A stretch of DNA of 64,000 nucleotides from an uncultured Alphaproteobacteria bacterium (GTDB taxonomy: Bacteria; Pseudomonadota; Alphaproteobacteria; JAPOUT01; G958296285): the NCBI GenBank assembly GCA_958296285.1, contig OY282459.1, positions 694,367 to 758,366 on the forward strand, in the 5' to 3' direction. The notes beneath the pieces were generated by a model. That model was not told the origin of the DNA, made no database searches, and saw nothing but the letters and a program-made list of their open reading frames with translations. A program made the translations under genes and the position numbers. This document shows, piece after piece, positions 31,254 through 40,368 of the stretch. Numbering within the stretch: position 1 is the first letter of the stretch; each line of letters starts with the position of its first letter.

Positions 31254-31761
31254 AGCGTCAAAAGATTTCGCGCCGCTCGCCATCGCGCTCCTGACAGTCT
31301 CCGATTCGCGGGAAGCCGAGACCGACAAATCCGGCGATCTCCTCGCCCAGAGAATCGCCGCCGCCGGCCATCGCCTGGCGGCGCGGGCGATTGTGGCGGA
31401 CGAGAAAGAGGCGATCGCGCGGCAGGTATCGTCATGGATCGCGGATCAAGAGATTCAGATCGTCATCACGACAGGCGGGACGGGGCTGACCGCCCGAGAC
31501 GTCACGCCGGACGCTTTAAAACCTCTTTTTGAGAAAGAGATGGAGGGCTTCGCCTTTTTGTTTCATCGGGCGAGTTTTGAGACGATTGGCGTCTCCACGC
31601 TGCTCTCCCGCGCCTGCGCCGGCGTTTCGGGAAGCACCTGCATTTTCGCGCTGCCCGGATCCCCCGGCGCGTGCCAAGACGGATGGGATCGCATTCTGCG
31701 AGACATTTTGGATTCGCGTCATGCGCCGTGCAATTTGGCGGCGCTTTTCCATCGTCTGTAA
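31240..31761 (+). CDS. moaB: Molybdenum cofactor biosynthesis protein MoaB/MogA
   Basis: Adenylylates molybdopterin before molybdate insertion (MoaB/MogA/CnxG fold). 173 residues; the MPT-binding loop TTGGTGLTARDVTPDAL and the later FALPGSPGACQDGWD are characteristic. The start lies inside the 3' end of the UDG gene, a coupled pair. Its 3' end overlaps the convergent DUF2064 gene by 43 bases. No other moa or moe gene is present. Confidence 0.95.
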   Translation: MALGEASKDFAPLAIALLTVSDSREAETDKSGDLLAQRIAAAGHRLAARAIVADEKEAIARQVSSWIADQEIQIVITTGGTGLTARDVTPDALKPLFEKEMEGFAFLFHRASFETIGVSTLLSRACAGVSGSTCIFALPGSPGACQDGWDRILRDILDSRHAPCNLAALFHRL

Positions 31762-32315
31762 TCCGCGCCGCTGTCTATGTCGGCGAGGGGCTGCAGGAGC
31801 GTGATCTTCGCCCTCCCCAAAGAGCGCCGCGCATCTTGAAGCGCGTGGCGGGACGACCATCGGACATTCTGAAAAAGCGCCGGACGCCGAAAAAGCGCCC
31901 GCAAGCCGATCAGCGCGAAGCCGCCATCGGGCGCGGGCGAGAAAACCGCATCGCATCTCTTCAATGCGCGGAAGGCTGCCGCGATATGGCGCGCCGTGAG
32001 ATCGGGCGAGTCGCTTCCGACAATCAGGCGCGGACGCGCGCGGAAGCGCTCCATCAGACGCGCCATCCGCGCCCCCAAATCGCCGGACCCCTGTCCGACA
32101 ATGCGGATCGCTCCGAAACTTCTGTCGCTTTGGCAGGGCGTCAGCGCCAGACAAACCTCCCAGCGCGGATCGGAACTTTCGCGAAGGAGTTTTTGGAGCG
32201 TTCTTCGGTAGAAGAGCAGCGCCTCCGCCGCGCCGATCTCTCGCGCGAGGCGCGTTTTGACCGTCCCCATTCGCGGCAGACGCGCCATGATAATCACGAT
32301 CGGTCTAGCGCTCAT
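31719..32315 (-). CDS. DUF2064 / TIGR04282-type glycosyltransferase-like protein
   Basis: A 198-residue protein of a nucleotidyl/glycosyl-transferase-like family: MSARPIVIIMARLPRMGTVKTRLA at the start (phosphate-binding KTRLA), VGSDSPDLTARHI (SD.P acidic motif) and FSPAPDGGFALIGL. This family is usually paired with a TIGR04283 glycosyltransferase, as here; the two overlap by 11 bases. ATG 32315 is the conserved start. The biological product is not established. Confidence 0.85.
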   Translation of the reverse strand: MSARPIVIIMARLPRMGTVKTRLAREIGAAEALLFYRRTLQKLLRESSDPRWEVCLALTPCQSDRSFGAIRIVGQGSGDLGARMARLMERFRARPRLIVGSDSPDLTARHIAAAFRALKRCDAVFSPAPDGGFALIGLRALFRRPALFQNVRWSSRHALQDARRSLGRAKITLLQPLADIDSGADYRRWKSAAKLHGA

Positions 32316-33006
32316 AAAGGTCGGCGATGCGCTTTGGCGGCACGCCCAAAAAATAAAGCGCGAGGCAGAGTTGATTCTTAAAAATCCGAGCGAAAAAACC
32401 CCCCTCATAGCGCCGCGCCGAAGAGAGAAGGGCGGTCTTCAAAAGACAGAGCCGATGGCGCGGGATTTTTCGGACGAGCGCCACATCCTCCATCAGCGGA
32501 ATGTCGGCGAAGCCTCCGATCTCGTCATAGAAGCGCTTTTCTATCAAGAGTCCCTGATCGCCATAGGGCAGTTTGAGAAGGCGGCAGCGCAGAGCCACCA
32601 GCGCTTCCAACAGTCTGGCTTTTCTTCGCGGACTTTCCAAAGCGAAGCGGAAGACGGCGGCGGCGCGATCGCGGTCTTTATTCTCGCGGTCTCTCTTAAT
32701 GAACGCCGCCGCCTCCTCCGCCCAGCCCTTTTGCGGGAGACTGTCGGCATGGAGGAAAAAGAGCCACGGCGTCTTGGCGCTTTGGGCGGCTTGGCGCATT
32801 TGCGTCCCGCGCCCTTTTTTCGTGATGATGATTCGCGCGCCCATCTTTTTGGCGATGAGGCGCGTTTGGTCGCGGGATCTGGCGTCCGCGACAATGATCT
32901 CGGCGATCAGCCTTTTCGCCTCTGTCGGCGCGCGAAGCGTTTTGAGCGCAAGAGGAAGCCTCTGGGCTTCGTTCAGCGTGGGAATGATGACGGTGAGAGG
33001 GTTCAC
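32305..33006 (-). CDS. TIGR04283-type family 2 glycosyltransferase
   Basis: A GT-A enzyme of about 233 residues. VNPLTVIIPTLNEAQRLPLA is the canonical start, IIVADARSRDQTR carries the nucleotide-sugar region, LFFLHADSLPQKGW the DxD-like motif, and YGDQGLLIEKRFYDEIGGF the acceptor-side block. I assign GTG 33006; an ATG at 33108 would add 34 non-conserved residues and abut livH. It forms a pair with the DUF2064 gene. Confidence 0.85.
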   Translation of the reverse strand: MNPLTVIIPTLNEAQRLPLALKTLRAPTEAKRLIAEIIVADARSRDQTRLIAKKMGARIIITKKGRGTQMRQAAQSAKTPWLFFLHADSLPQKGWAEEAAAFIKRDRENKDRDRAAAVFRFALESPRRKARLLEALVALRCRLLKLPYGDQGLLIEKRFYDEIGGFADIPLMEDVALVRKIPRHRLCLLKTALLSSARRYEGGFFARIFKNQLCLALYFLGVPPKRIADLYER

Positions 33007-33113
33007 GAGATAGGAGCTCGGCGAAAAGCGCGGACACGCATTGCGCCAAGCATAGCACACGATTAGATTAACGCCCAAATGGGCATCGGGGGACGGGGGA
33101 AGATTCACAAATT

Positions 33114-34112
33114 ATGACCTCTTGGACAGACAGACTCTTCGCGGCGATTTGGCGAGGATTGATCCTTTTCGCCGCGCTGGGCGTCCTGGCGCCCTTCCTT
33201 CTCTACGCCACAGGCGCGATGGACGCGATGAGGCTGGGCTTCTATATCCAGCAGCTCGTCTCCGGCGCGGCGATCGGATGCGTCTATGCGATGGTCGCGC
33301 TGGGGATCGTCCTCATTTACAAGGCGACAGAAACGATCAATTTCGCGCAGGGCGATCTCTTGATGGTCGGCGCTTTCCTGTCCTTCACGACAATCGGAAT
33401 CTTCGGGCTGCCCTACGCGCTGGGCGCTCTCCTCGCCGTCGCCGCGGCGTTCCTCTTTGGAATCCTTTGCGAGCGCGCCGTCATCCGCCCCCTTGTCGGC
33501 GAGCCCGCCTTCTCCATCGTCATGGTCACAATCGGGCTGGGCTTTTTCCTCCGCGCCCTTGTCGGGCTGACCCCCGGATGGGGAACCGACACTTTCACGA
33601 TCCCAACGCCTTTCACCGATCACACCGTCCAGCTGGGCCCGGCGATCATCAGCCAAAACCACGCCGCGATCATCCTTCTGACGATGGCTCTTTGCGGCGC
33701 GCTCTATCTCTTCTTCGCCAAGACAAAGATAGGCGTCGCCATGCAAGCCGTCAGCGAGAATCAGCTCGCCGCTCATTATATGGGGATACCTGTTAAAAAT
33801 CTCTTCACGCTGATTTGGGGATTGTCGGCGGCGGTCGCCGGAGTCGCCGGACTTCTCTTGGCGCCGATCGCCTTCGTCCATTCGCAAATGGGCTTCATCG
33901 TCTTTAAGGCGCTTCCGGCGGCGGTTTTGGGAGGATTCGCGTCTCTGCCCGGCGCGATTGTCGGCGGATTGATTGTCGGAATCGCCGAAGCGCTGGCGGG
34001 CTTCTATCTCCCGCAAGGGTTTAAGGATGTCGCCGCCTATGCTCTTCTTTTGATCGTTCTCATTGTCAAGCCTGAGGGAATTTTCGGCGAGAGCGGCATG
34101 AAGAAAGTCTGA
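33114..34112 (+). CDS. Branched-chain-type ABC transporter permease, LivH family
   Basis: Inner-membrane permease of the HAAT (Liv) class, 332 residues with about eight TM helices. GAAIGCVYAMVALGIVLIYKATETINFAQG is split across the first conserved helix-loop, with NFAQGDLLMVGAF the signature; LGGFASLPGAIVGGLIVGIAE is the C-terminal block. First gene of a livH-livM-livG-livF-ligase-livK operon; livM follows after 4 bases. Confidence 0.95.
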   Translation: MTSWTDRLFAAIWRGLILFAALGVLAPFLLYATGAMDAMRLGFYIQQLVSGAAIGCVYAMVALGIVLIYKATETINFAQGDLLMVGAFLSFTTIGIFGLPYALGALLAVAAAFLFGILCERAVIRPLVGEPAFSIVMVTIGLGFFLRALVGLTPGWGTDTFTIPTPFTDHTVQLGPAIISQNHAAIILLTMALCGALYLFFAKTKIGVAMQAVSENQLAAHYMGIPVKNLFTLIWGLSAAVAGVAGLLLAPIAFVHSQMGFIVFKALPAAVLGGFASLPGAIVGGLIVGIAEALAGFYLPQGFKDVAAYALLLIVLIVKPEGIFGESGMKKV

Positions 34113-34116
34113 CCCG

Positions 34117-35355
34117 ATGCGCGCCCTTCTCAAAACCGCCTACGCCCAAGATATTCGCCTGTTTCGCTATGGCGGAACGGGGAGGCTCGTCTGCGGGCTT
34201 CTCTTTTACGCGGCGCTTCTTGTGATAGCGCCGCGCGGCTTTCTGACGGCGTGGGGGGCGTGTCTTTACGCGCTCGCCTTCGGAATCATTCTCCTCCGCC
34301 GCGACAGCCAAGATGAGGGCGGAAGCGCCGCCTTTTGGTATGGTCTCTTGGGCGTGGCGCTTTTGTCCGCGCCTCTCCTCGCCGATGATTACGCGGTGAG
34401 CCAGCTCTCTTTCGTCCTGACTTACGCCATCGCCGGGATCGGTCTCGTTCTTTTGTCCGGGCAGGCGGGGCAGATTTCTCTGGGACACGCCGCCTTCATG
34501 GCGGCGGGCGCTTACACCGAAGCCATTCTCCATAATGCCGGCGCCGGGCTTTTGGTCTCTTTGCCGGCGGCTTGTCTTGTCGCGGCGGCGCTGGGCGTCT
34601 TGGTCGGACTGCCGGCGCTGAGGATGCGCGGAATCTATCTGGCGCTCGCCACCTACGCCTTCGCTTTCATCGTGGAAGAAATCCTCGCCCGATGGGAAAC
34701 GGTGACCGGCGGCAATCAAGGGCTGACGATGGATTGGCCCCGCCTCGTCCTCCCCGGCGTCTCTTACGGGTTTGAGAGCGAGAGAGAGTTTTATTATCTC
34801 GTTTTGGGAGTTTTCGCGGCGGCGCTCTTGGCGGCGCTGAACCTCATGCGCTCGGCGACAGGACGCGCCTTCCAAGCGGTGCGCGATTCCGAAATCGCCG
34901 CCAAGAGCATGGGCGTCAATGTCGCCGCCGTCAAGACGACCGCCTTCACCATCTCCGCCGGCCTCACCGGCATCGCCGGCGCGCTCTACGGACATCTCCT
35001 CTTCACGATCACGCCGGAGGGCTTTACGATTTTTCTCTCCATCAATCTGCTCTTGATGATTGTCGTTGGCGGGATGGGATCGCTGCATGGCGCTGTGTTC
35101 GGCGCGATCTTTCTGGTCGTTCTGCCGCAGCTGATCGCCTCGTTCCGCGATCTTCTGCCGCCCGCCCTCGCCTCGCAATCGGGGATAGAGTCCGGCATTT
35201 TCGGTCTGATCATCATTCTCTTCGTCCTCTTTGAGCCTGACGGAATCTATGGGCGCTGGGTGAAAATCCGCGCCTATTTTGACCTCTTCCCGCTCTATCG
35301 CAAGGGCAGTTTTAGAAGACAGCGCCGCACGATGGCGTCGGAGCGCGACCGATGA
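34117..35355 (+). CDS. Branched-chain-type ABC transporter permease, LivM family
   Basis: Second permease, 412 residues. Signature GQISLGHAAFMAAGAYTEAIL and the C-terminal VVGGMGSLHGAVFGAIFLVVLP. The ~90 N-terminal residues hold extra hydrophobic helices, as in many LivM proteins. Its stop overlaps livG by 4 bases. Confidence 0.95.
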   Translation: MRALLKTAYAQDIRLFRYGGTGRLVCGLLFYAALLVIAPRGFLTAWGACLYALAFGIILLRRDSQDEGGSAAFWYGLLGVALLSAPLLADDYAVSQLSFVLTYAIAGIGLVLLSGQAGQISLGHAAFMAAGAYTEAILHNAGAGLLVSLPAACLVAAALGVLVGLPALRMRGIYLALATYAFAFIVEEILARWETVTGGNQGLTMDWPRLVLPGVSYGFESEREFYYLVLGVFAAALLAALNLMRSATGRAFQAVRDSEIAAKSMGVNVAAVKTTAFTISAGLTGIAGALYGHLLFTITPEGFTIFLSINLLLMIVVGGMGSLHGAVFGAIFLVVLPQLIASFRDLLPPALASQSGIESGIFGLIIILFVLFEPDGIYGRWVKIRAYFDLFPLYRKGSFRRQRRTMASERDR

Positions 35356-36116
35356 GCCTCCTTGAGATAGAGAAACTGGAGATGCGCTTCGGCGGCTTGA
35401 TCGCGCTCAAAGAGCTGGATTGCTCTGTGGAGGAGGGCGAGATTTTCACGATCATCGGCCCGAACGGCGCGGGAAAATCCACGCTCTTTAACATTATCAG
35501 CCGCTTTTACGATCCCTTTGGAGGCGCGATTTTTTATCGGGGCGAGAATCTTCTCCGCCGTCCCTCCCACGCGATCCCGCGTTTGGGCATCGCGCGGACT
35601 TTTCAGAATATAGAACTTTTTGAGGGCGCGACCGTCTTGGAGAATATGCTGTTGGGACGCCACATTCGCCGACAGACAGGATTTCTCTCAGAACTCCTCT
35701 TCCTGCCCTCGGCGCGGCGCGAGGAGGAGGCGCATCGGCATAAGGCGGAAGAGATTATGGATTTCTTGAAACTGGAAGCCTATCGGGATCAGCGCATCGC
35801 CAATCTGCCCTACGGGGTTCGCAAAATCGTGGAGCTTGGGCGCGCGCTGGCGTCAGAGCCGAAACTGCTTCTGCTGGACGAGCCCTCCTCAGGCTTGAAC
35901 GCCGAAGAGACGCGCGACATGGCGTTTTGGATTCACGACATAAGAGACCTTTTGGGCGCGACAATCCTCTTGGTGGAGCATGATATGACGCTCGTCCGAG
36001 CGGTGTCGGATCGCGTGCTGGCGCTCAATCAGGGGCGGGCGCTGGCGCTGGGATCGCCGGCCGAGGTCAGCGCCGACAAAGCGGTCGCCCGCGCCTATCT
36101 GGGAGAAGACGCATGA
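35352..36116 (+). CDS. ABC transporter ATP-binding protein, LivG family
   Basis: 254-residue ATPase. Walker A GPNGAGKST; ARTFQNIELFEGATVLENM contains the Q-loop; the signature is the Liv-type LPYGVRKIVELGRAL; Walker B LLLLDEPSSGLN; switch His in LVEHDM. It overlaps both livM and livF by 4 bases. Confidence 0.96.
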   Translation: MSLLEIEKLEMRFGGLIALKELDCSVEEGEIFTIIGPNGAGKSTLFNIISRFYDPFGGAIFYRGENLLRRPSHAIPRLGIARTFQNIELFEGATVLENMLLGRHIRRQTGFLSELLFLPSARREEEAHRHKAEEIMDFLKLEAYRDQRIANLPYGVRKIVELGRALASEPKLLLLDEPSSGLNAEETRDMAFWIHDIRDLLGATILLVEHDMTLVRAVSDRVLALNQGRALALGSPAEVSADKAVARAYLGEDA

Positions 36117-36907
36117 GCGCCAAGAAGAGCGCCCAAAAAGAATCGCTTCTCGCCCTCGCCAATGTGGAGAGTTTCTATGGGCCGATCATGGCGATACGAG
36201 GCGTCAGCCTCTCCGTTCCGCCTCACGGAATGACGGCGGTGCTGGGCGCGAACGGCGCGGGCAAAACGACAATCTTGAAAACGATCTCAGGCATTATGGA
36301 GCCCGCCAAAGGACAGATCCTCTTTCAAGGCGAAGCGATCGGGGGCGCGGATCCGTCTTTTGTCGCGCGACAGGGCATCGCCCATGTGCCGGAAGGGCGG
36401 GAGGTTTTCCCCTTTCTCTCGGTGCGCGACAATCTGCGGATGGGCGCTTACATTCGCCGCGACAAAGAGGCGATCGGCGGCGATTTGGAGCGCGTCCATG
36501 CCTATTTTCCGATTCTCAAGAGGCGGGCGGATCAGCCCGCCGGCCATCTCTCCGGCGGCGAGCAGCAGATGCTCGCCATCGCGCGGGGTCTGATGGCGCG
36601 ACCGAAACTGCTTCTGTTGGACGAGCCGTCTCTCGGACTCTCGCCCCTTCTGATGAAAGAGATTTTTGACATTATCCGCCGCGTCAATGGCGAGGAAGGC
36701 GTGGCGATTTTGCTGGTGGAGCAGAACGCGCCGATGGCGCTGAGGACGGCGCGCTATGGCTATGTGCTGGAAAATGGGCGAATCGTCCTGGACGATTCTT
36801 GCGAGAGGCTGTCGCGCCACGCCGACATACGCGATTTCTATTTGGGCGGCGGCGAAGTCGGAGAGCGCGGCGAGAGGCGCTGGAAAAGGCGCAAGTCTTG
36901 GGGGTAG
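36113..36907 (+). CDS. ABC transporter ATP-binding protein, LivF family
   Basis: 264-residue ATPase that pairs with LivG. Walker A GANGAGKTTI; signature LSGGEQQMLAIARGLM; Walker B LLLLDEPSLGLSP; LVEQNA switch region typical of LivF. The C-terminus (GERGERRWKRRKSWG) is an unusual basic tail. The ligase gene starts 9 bases later. Confidence 0.96.
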   Translation: MSAKKSAQKESLLALANVESFYGPIMAIRGVSLSVPPHGMTAVLGANGAGKTTILKTISGIMEPAKGQILFQGEAIGGADPSFVARQGIAHVPEGREVFPFLSVRDNLRMGAYIRRDKEAIGGDLERVHAYFPILKRRADQPAGHLSGGEQQMLAIARGLMARPKLLLLDEPSLGLSPLLMKEIFDIIRRVNGEEGVAILLVEQNAPMALRTARYGYVLENGRIVLDDSCERLSRHADIRDFYLGGGEVGERGERRWKRRKSWG

Positions 36908-36916
36908 AATGCGACC

Positions 36917-38758
36917 ATGACAGAACGCGCCATCAAACCGCCTCCGATTCCCAAATCCTGCGACACTGTGCCGAAACTCTTTCTAGAGAGGGTCAAGCGC
37001 TTCGGCGATCGCGTGGCGATGCGCGACAAAGATTTGGGAATCTGGAAGCCCATCAGTTGGAGCGACTATGGCGGACGCGCCGAGGAAGTCGGCGCGGCCT
37101 GTTTGGCGCTCGGTCTCAGGAAACAGGCGCGCGCCGCGATTGTCTCCGAAGTTTGTCCGGAATGGCTCTTCGCCGATCTGGGAATCATGCTCGCCGGCGG
37201 CGTCTCCTTCGGAATCTATCCGACCGACACGCCTCCGCAGATTGAATACATCATGAATGACTGCGCCGCCGAAATCTATTTCGCCGAAGATGACGAGCAG
37301 CTGGATAAAATCTTGGAGGTCCGCGACAGGATTCCGTCTTTGAGAAAGATTGTCGTCTTTGACTGGGAGGGGCTTCACGCGCTCAAAGACGAGATGGCGG
37401 TCTCTTTTGACGAGTTTTTGGCGCTGGGGCGGCGTCATTTGAAAAGCCATGCCGCCGAACTCCGACAGAGAACCGAAGAGACGAAGCCCGAAGAGACGGC
37501 GATCCTCGTCTATACGTCCGGGACGACCGGCCCGCCGAAAGGCGCGATGCTCTCGCATAAAAACATTCTCTTTCAGATGAGCGCCATTCGCTCTCTCATT
37601 CCTTTTCACGGAGACGAGAAGACGCTTGCCTTCCTGCCGCTCTGCCATATTGCTGAGCGCACTTTCACGACCTTTTCGCAGCTGATGAGCGGGCAGCTCG
37701 TCCATTTCGCCGAGAGCGCGGACGCCGCGATGAGCAATCTGCGCGAGGCGCGTCCGACAAGTTTTTTCGCCGTCCCGCGAATCTGGGAGAAATTCTACGC
37801 CCAAATCTCGGTGATGATGAAGGAGGCGACATTGTTAGAGCGCGTCTTTTATGATTGGGCGATGGCGATCGGTCTCAAGCGGGCGGATCTTATCGCCGAG
37901 GGCGAGCGCGTCCCGCCCTTATTGGAGGCGGCGTTTGGTCTTGCCGATTTCCTCGTCCTCGCCAACATCAGACGCGCTTTGGGCATAGATCGCTGCCGCT
38001 ATATTTTGTCCGGCGCCGCGCCGATCTCGCCCGATCTGATACGGTGGTTCAGCGCGCTCGGACTTTACATGGCGGAAGGCTACGGACAGACCGAAAACGC
38101 CGGAATCGCGACCCTTCCCCTCCCATGGGGGTCTTACAAGCGCGGCTCCATCGGCAGAGCGCTCCCCGAGACGGAGGCGCGAATCAGCGCGGAGGGCGAG
38201 ATTCTCATCAAGGGCGATCATGTCTTTCAGGGCTATTGGCGCAAGGAGGAGAAGACGAAGGACGCCCTCAAAGAGGGATGGCTTCACACAGGCGATTTGG
38301 GCGCGATGGACAATGAGGGATGGCTCAAAATCACCGGGCGCATCAAGGACATCATCATCACGGCGGGGGGCAAGAACATCACGCCGGCCGAGATTGAGAA
38401 CGCTCTCAAATTCAGCCCCTATATCGCCGACGCCGTCGTCATTGGCGACAGGCGGAAATATCTGACAGCGCTGTTGATGGTGGATCACGACAATGTCGCC
38501 AAATTCGCGCAAGATCACAGCGTTCCCTTCTCGGATTTCGCGTCTCTCTGCCGCGCCGCGCCCATTTTAGACCTCATTGGCGGGGAGGTGGAGAAGGTCA
38601 ATCGGGGTTTCGCCCGCGTGGAGCAGATCAAGAGATTCCGCCTCATTGATCGCCTCATTCTGCCGGAAGATGACGAGATCACCGCGACTGGAAAATTGAA
38701 GCGATCTTTCGTTTCCGAGAAATACCAGACGCTGATAGAATCCATGTATCATCAATGA
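36917..38758 (+). CDS. Long-chain acyl-CoA synthetase (AMP-forming), FadD15-like
   Basis: A 613-residue ANL-family ligase that activates a carboxylic acid as acyl-AMP and then acyl-CoA. The P-loop-like YTSGTTGPPKGAMLSHKN, GYGQTENAG (A5), HTGDLG (A7) and the A8 hinge GRIKDIIITAGGKNITP are present; the catalytic Lys is in TGKLKRSF. It sits between the ABC genes and the binding-protein gene, so the imported substrate is probably a carboxylic acid that is thioesterified on entry. Long-chain specificity is by family only. Confidence 0.93.
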   Translation: MTERAIKPPPIPKSCDTVPKLFLERVKRFGDRVAMRDKDLGIWKPISWSDYGGRAEEVGAACLALGLRKQARAAIVSEVCPEWLFADLGIMLAGGVSFGIYPTDTPPQIEYIMNDCAAEIYFAEDDEQLDKILEVRDRIPSLRKIVVFDWEGLHALKDEMAVSFDEFLALGRRHLKSHAAELRQRTEETKPEETAILVYTSGTTGPPKGAMLSHKNILFQMSAIRSLIPFHGDEKTLAFLPLCHIAERTFTTFSQLMSGQLVHFAESADAAMSNLREARPTSFFAVPRIWEKFYAQISVMMKEATLLERVFYDWAMAIGLKRADLIAEGERVPPLLEAAFGLADFLVLANIRRALGIDRCRYILSGAAPISPDLIRWFSALGLYMAEGYGQTENAGIATLPLPWGSYKRGSIGRALPETEARISAEGEILIKGDHVFQGYWRKEEKTKDALKEGWLHTGDLGAMDNEGWLKITGRIKDIIITAGGKNITPAEIENALKFSPYIADAVVIGDRRKYLTALLMVDHDNVAKFAQDHSVPFSDFASLCRAAPILDLIGGEVEKVNRGFARVEQIKRFRLIDRLILPEDDEITATGKLKRSFVSEKYQTLIESMYHQ

Positions 38759-38789
38759 TGAGAAGGATCAGAATGATGGAAGGAGAAGC

Positions 38790-40010
38790 ATGATGAGACG
38801 GAGAAACTGGCATCGCGCGGCGCGCGCGCTGGGCTTGATGGGCGTCCTTTTGGCGATGGGCTGCTCGGAAGAGGAGAGCGCCGCGCCTCTTGCCGCGCAG
38901 GGCGTTTATGAGAAAGAGATCGTCATTGGGACGCATCAGGATTTGTCGGGGCCTATTGTTTCGTGGGGCGAGCCTATTCGCAATGGTCTTGTCATGGCGC
39001 TGGACGACATCAACGCGGCGGGCGGCGTTCATGGACGGCGCTTGCGGTTGATTGTGGAGGATACGGGCTATGAGCCGCGCCGCGCTGTTTTGGCGGTTCG
39101 CAAATTGATTGACAGGGATCGGGTTTTCGCGGTGGTCGCGCCGTTGGGATCGCCGACTGTTCTTGCTTCCATGCCGTTGGTTTTGCGGAAGGGGATTCTT
39201 CATCTTTTTCCTTTCACGGGCGCGGAGGGGACGTATCGGCCTTTGCATCCTTTGAAATTTTCGGGCATCACGCCTTACACGAGTTCCATGCGGGCTGCCA
39301 CGCGTTATTTCGTTGACAAATTTGGCGTGAAGCGCGCTGGCATTCTTTATCAGGATGATGATTTTGGTTTGGATGTTCGCAGGGGCGCGGAGCAGGGGCT
39401 TGCTGATCTGGGATTGAAGCCTGTGGCGATCACGACTTACAAGCGGGGCGCGACTGATTTTTCCACGCAGGTGGCGCGGCTTCGCGCGGCGGGCGCGGAT
39501 TTTTTGATTTTGGGGACGGTGATACGCGAGACGATTGGGGCGGCGCAGGCGGCTCGGGATTTGGGCTGGGATGTTCCGATTTTATGTTCGCTTGCCTGTT
39601 ATGCGCCTGAGGTTGCGCGGTTGGGGGGCGCGGCGGTTCAGGGCATTCATGCGGGGGGACAGTTTGCGATTCCTTATGATGATGATCCGAATCCTGGGGT
39701 TCGGGCGTGGATTGGTCGTTATCGTGAGAAGTTTGGGGTTGAGCCGAATTTGCAGGCGATTTCGGCTTATCAGTTGATGCGGTTTTTTGGGGCGGCGTTG
39801 GAGCGGGCGGGTCCTGATCCGACTCAGGAGGGTTATGCTCGGGCGTTAGAGGCGATGCCGCCGTGGCGTAATGAGGAGTTGTCTGGGGTTGCGTTAGATT
39901 TCACGGAGACGGATCATTTGGGTTCTACGAGCGTGTTCATTTCGCGGATTGTTGGGGATCGTTGGGAGGCTGTGACGGATTACATTCCGTTGGACGGGCC
40001 TGAGCGCTGA
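38790..40010 (+). CDS. Liv-type ABC transporter substrate-binding lipoprotein
   Basis: A 406-residue periplasmic type I binding protein with a lipobox (VLLAMGC, Cys25). Family blocks: GTHQDLSGPIVSWGEPIRNG, DDINAAGGVHGRRL and VARLRAAGADFLILG. The start has GGAGAAGC upstream. Last gene of the transporter operon. Base composition drifts strongly along the gene: it is near-balanced at the start and strongly G/T-rich on the coding strand at the end (the 60 bases from 39841 hold 26 G, 9 C, 16 T, 9 A by hand count). Confidence 0.94.
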   Translation: MMRRRNWHRAARALGLMGVLLAMGCSEEESAAPLAAQGVYEKEIVIGTHQDLSGPIVSWGEPIRNGLVMALDDINAAGGVHGRRLRLIVEDTGYEPRRAVLAVRKLIDRDRVFAVVAPLGSPTVLASMPLVLRKGILHLFPFTGAEGTYRPLHPLKFSGITPYTSSMRAATRYFVDKFGVKRAGILYQDDDFGLDVRRGAEQGLADLGLKPVAITTYKRGATDFSTQVARLRAAGADFLILGTVIRETIGAAQAARDLGWDVPILCSLACYAPEVARLGGAAVQGIHAGGQFAIPYDDDPNPGVRAWIGRYREKFGVEPNLQAISAYQLMRFFGAALERAGPDPTQEGYARALEAMPPWRNEELSGVALDFTETDHLGSTSVFISRIVGDRWEAVTDYIPLDGPER

Positions 40011-40022
40011 TTGAAGCTCCTG

Positions 40023-40330
40023 TTAAGGGGGGTGTGGGGGGTCGAAGACCCCCCGCGAAAACCAAGGCTGCCGAAGGCAGCCTATCGGTTGGGGGGTGGG
40101 GTGGGAAAAAAGCTTTTCCGAGCGAAGCGCGAAGCGCAAGCGAGGAAAAGCGACCCACCCCCCAACCGCCCCTGCTCGCAAGAGCTCTTCTAGCTGGGGG
40201 GTCGGCGGGCTTTCTCGCGGGCTTGCCTACGGCTTCGCCCGCTTCGTTTCGCCACGCCCGCCGACTTTTCGGGGGTTTCCCCCGAACCCCCTTTTTTCAA
40301 GGGGGGCAAGCCCCCCTTGACCCCCCTTCT
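40023..40330. repeat. G6/C6 modular palindromic element, copy 1
   Basis: Nested perfect hairpins fill most of the 358-base gap. GGGGGGTC-GAA-GACCCCCC is at 40036-40054 and AGGCTGCC-GAA-GGCAGCCT at 40065-40083. A 14-bp stem (40087-40100 with 40154-40167) encloses GCTTTTCC/GGAAAAGC. GTCGGCGGGC...GCCCGCCGAC spans 40201-40265. TTCGGGGG-TTT-CCCCCGAA is at 40268-40286, and a 10-bp-arm GGGGGGCAAGCCCCCC hairpin at 40298-40319. The ends are AAGGGGGG and CCCCCCTT, so the whole unit is an imperfect inverted repeat. No convincing gene lies inside; an open frame across it is incidental. Confidence 0.9.
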
Positions 40331-40368
40331 TTGCTAGAGTCAAGAACCGATTCGCCACGGAAACCTCC

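Noticed and set aside
33105-35178. Two long minus-strand frames over livH and livM
   Set aside because: Arg/Asp/Gln-rich antisense frames of GC-rich membrane-protein genes; the plus strand carries clear LivH and LivM motifs.
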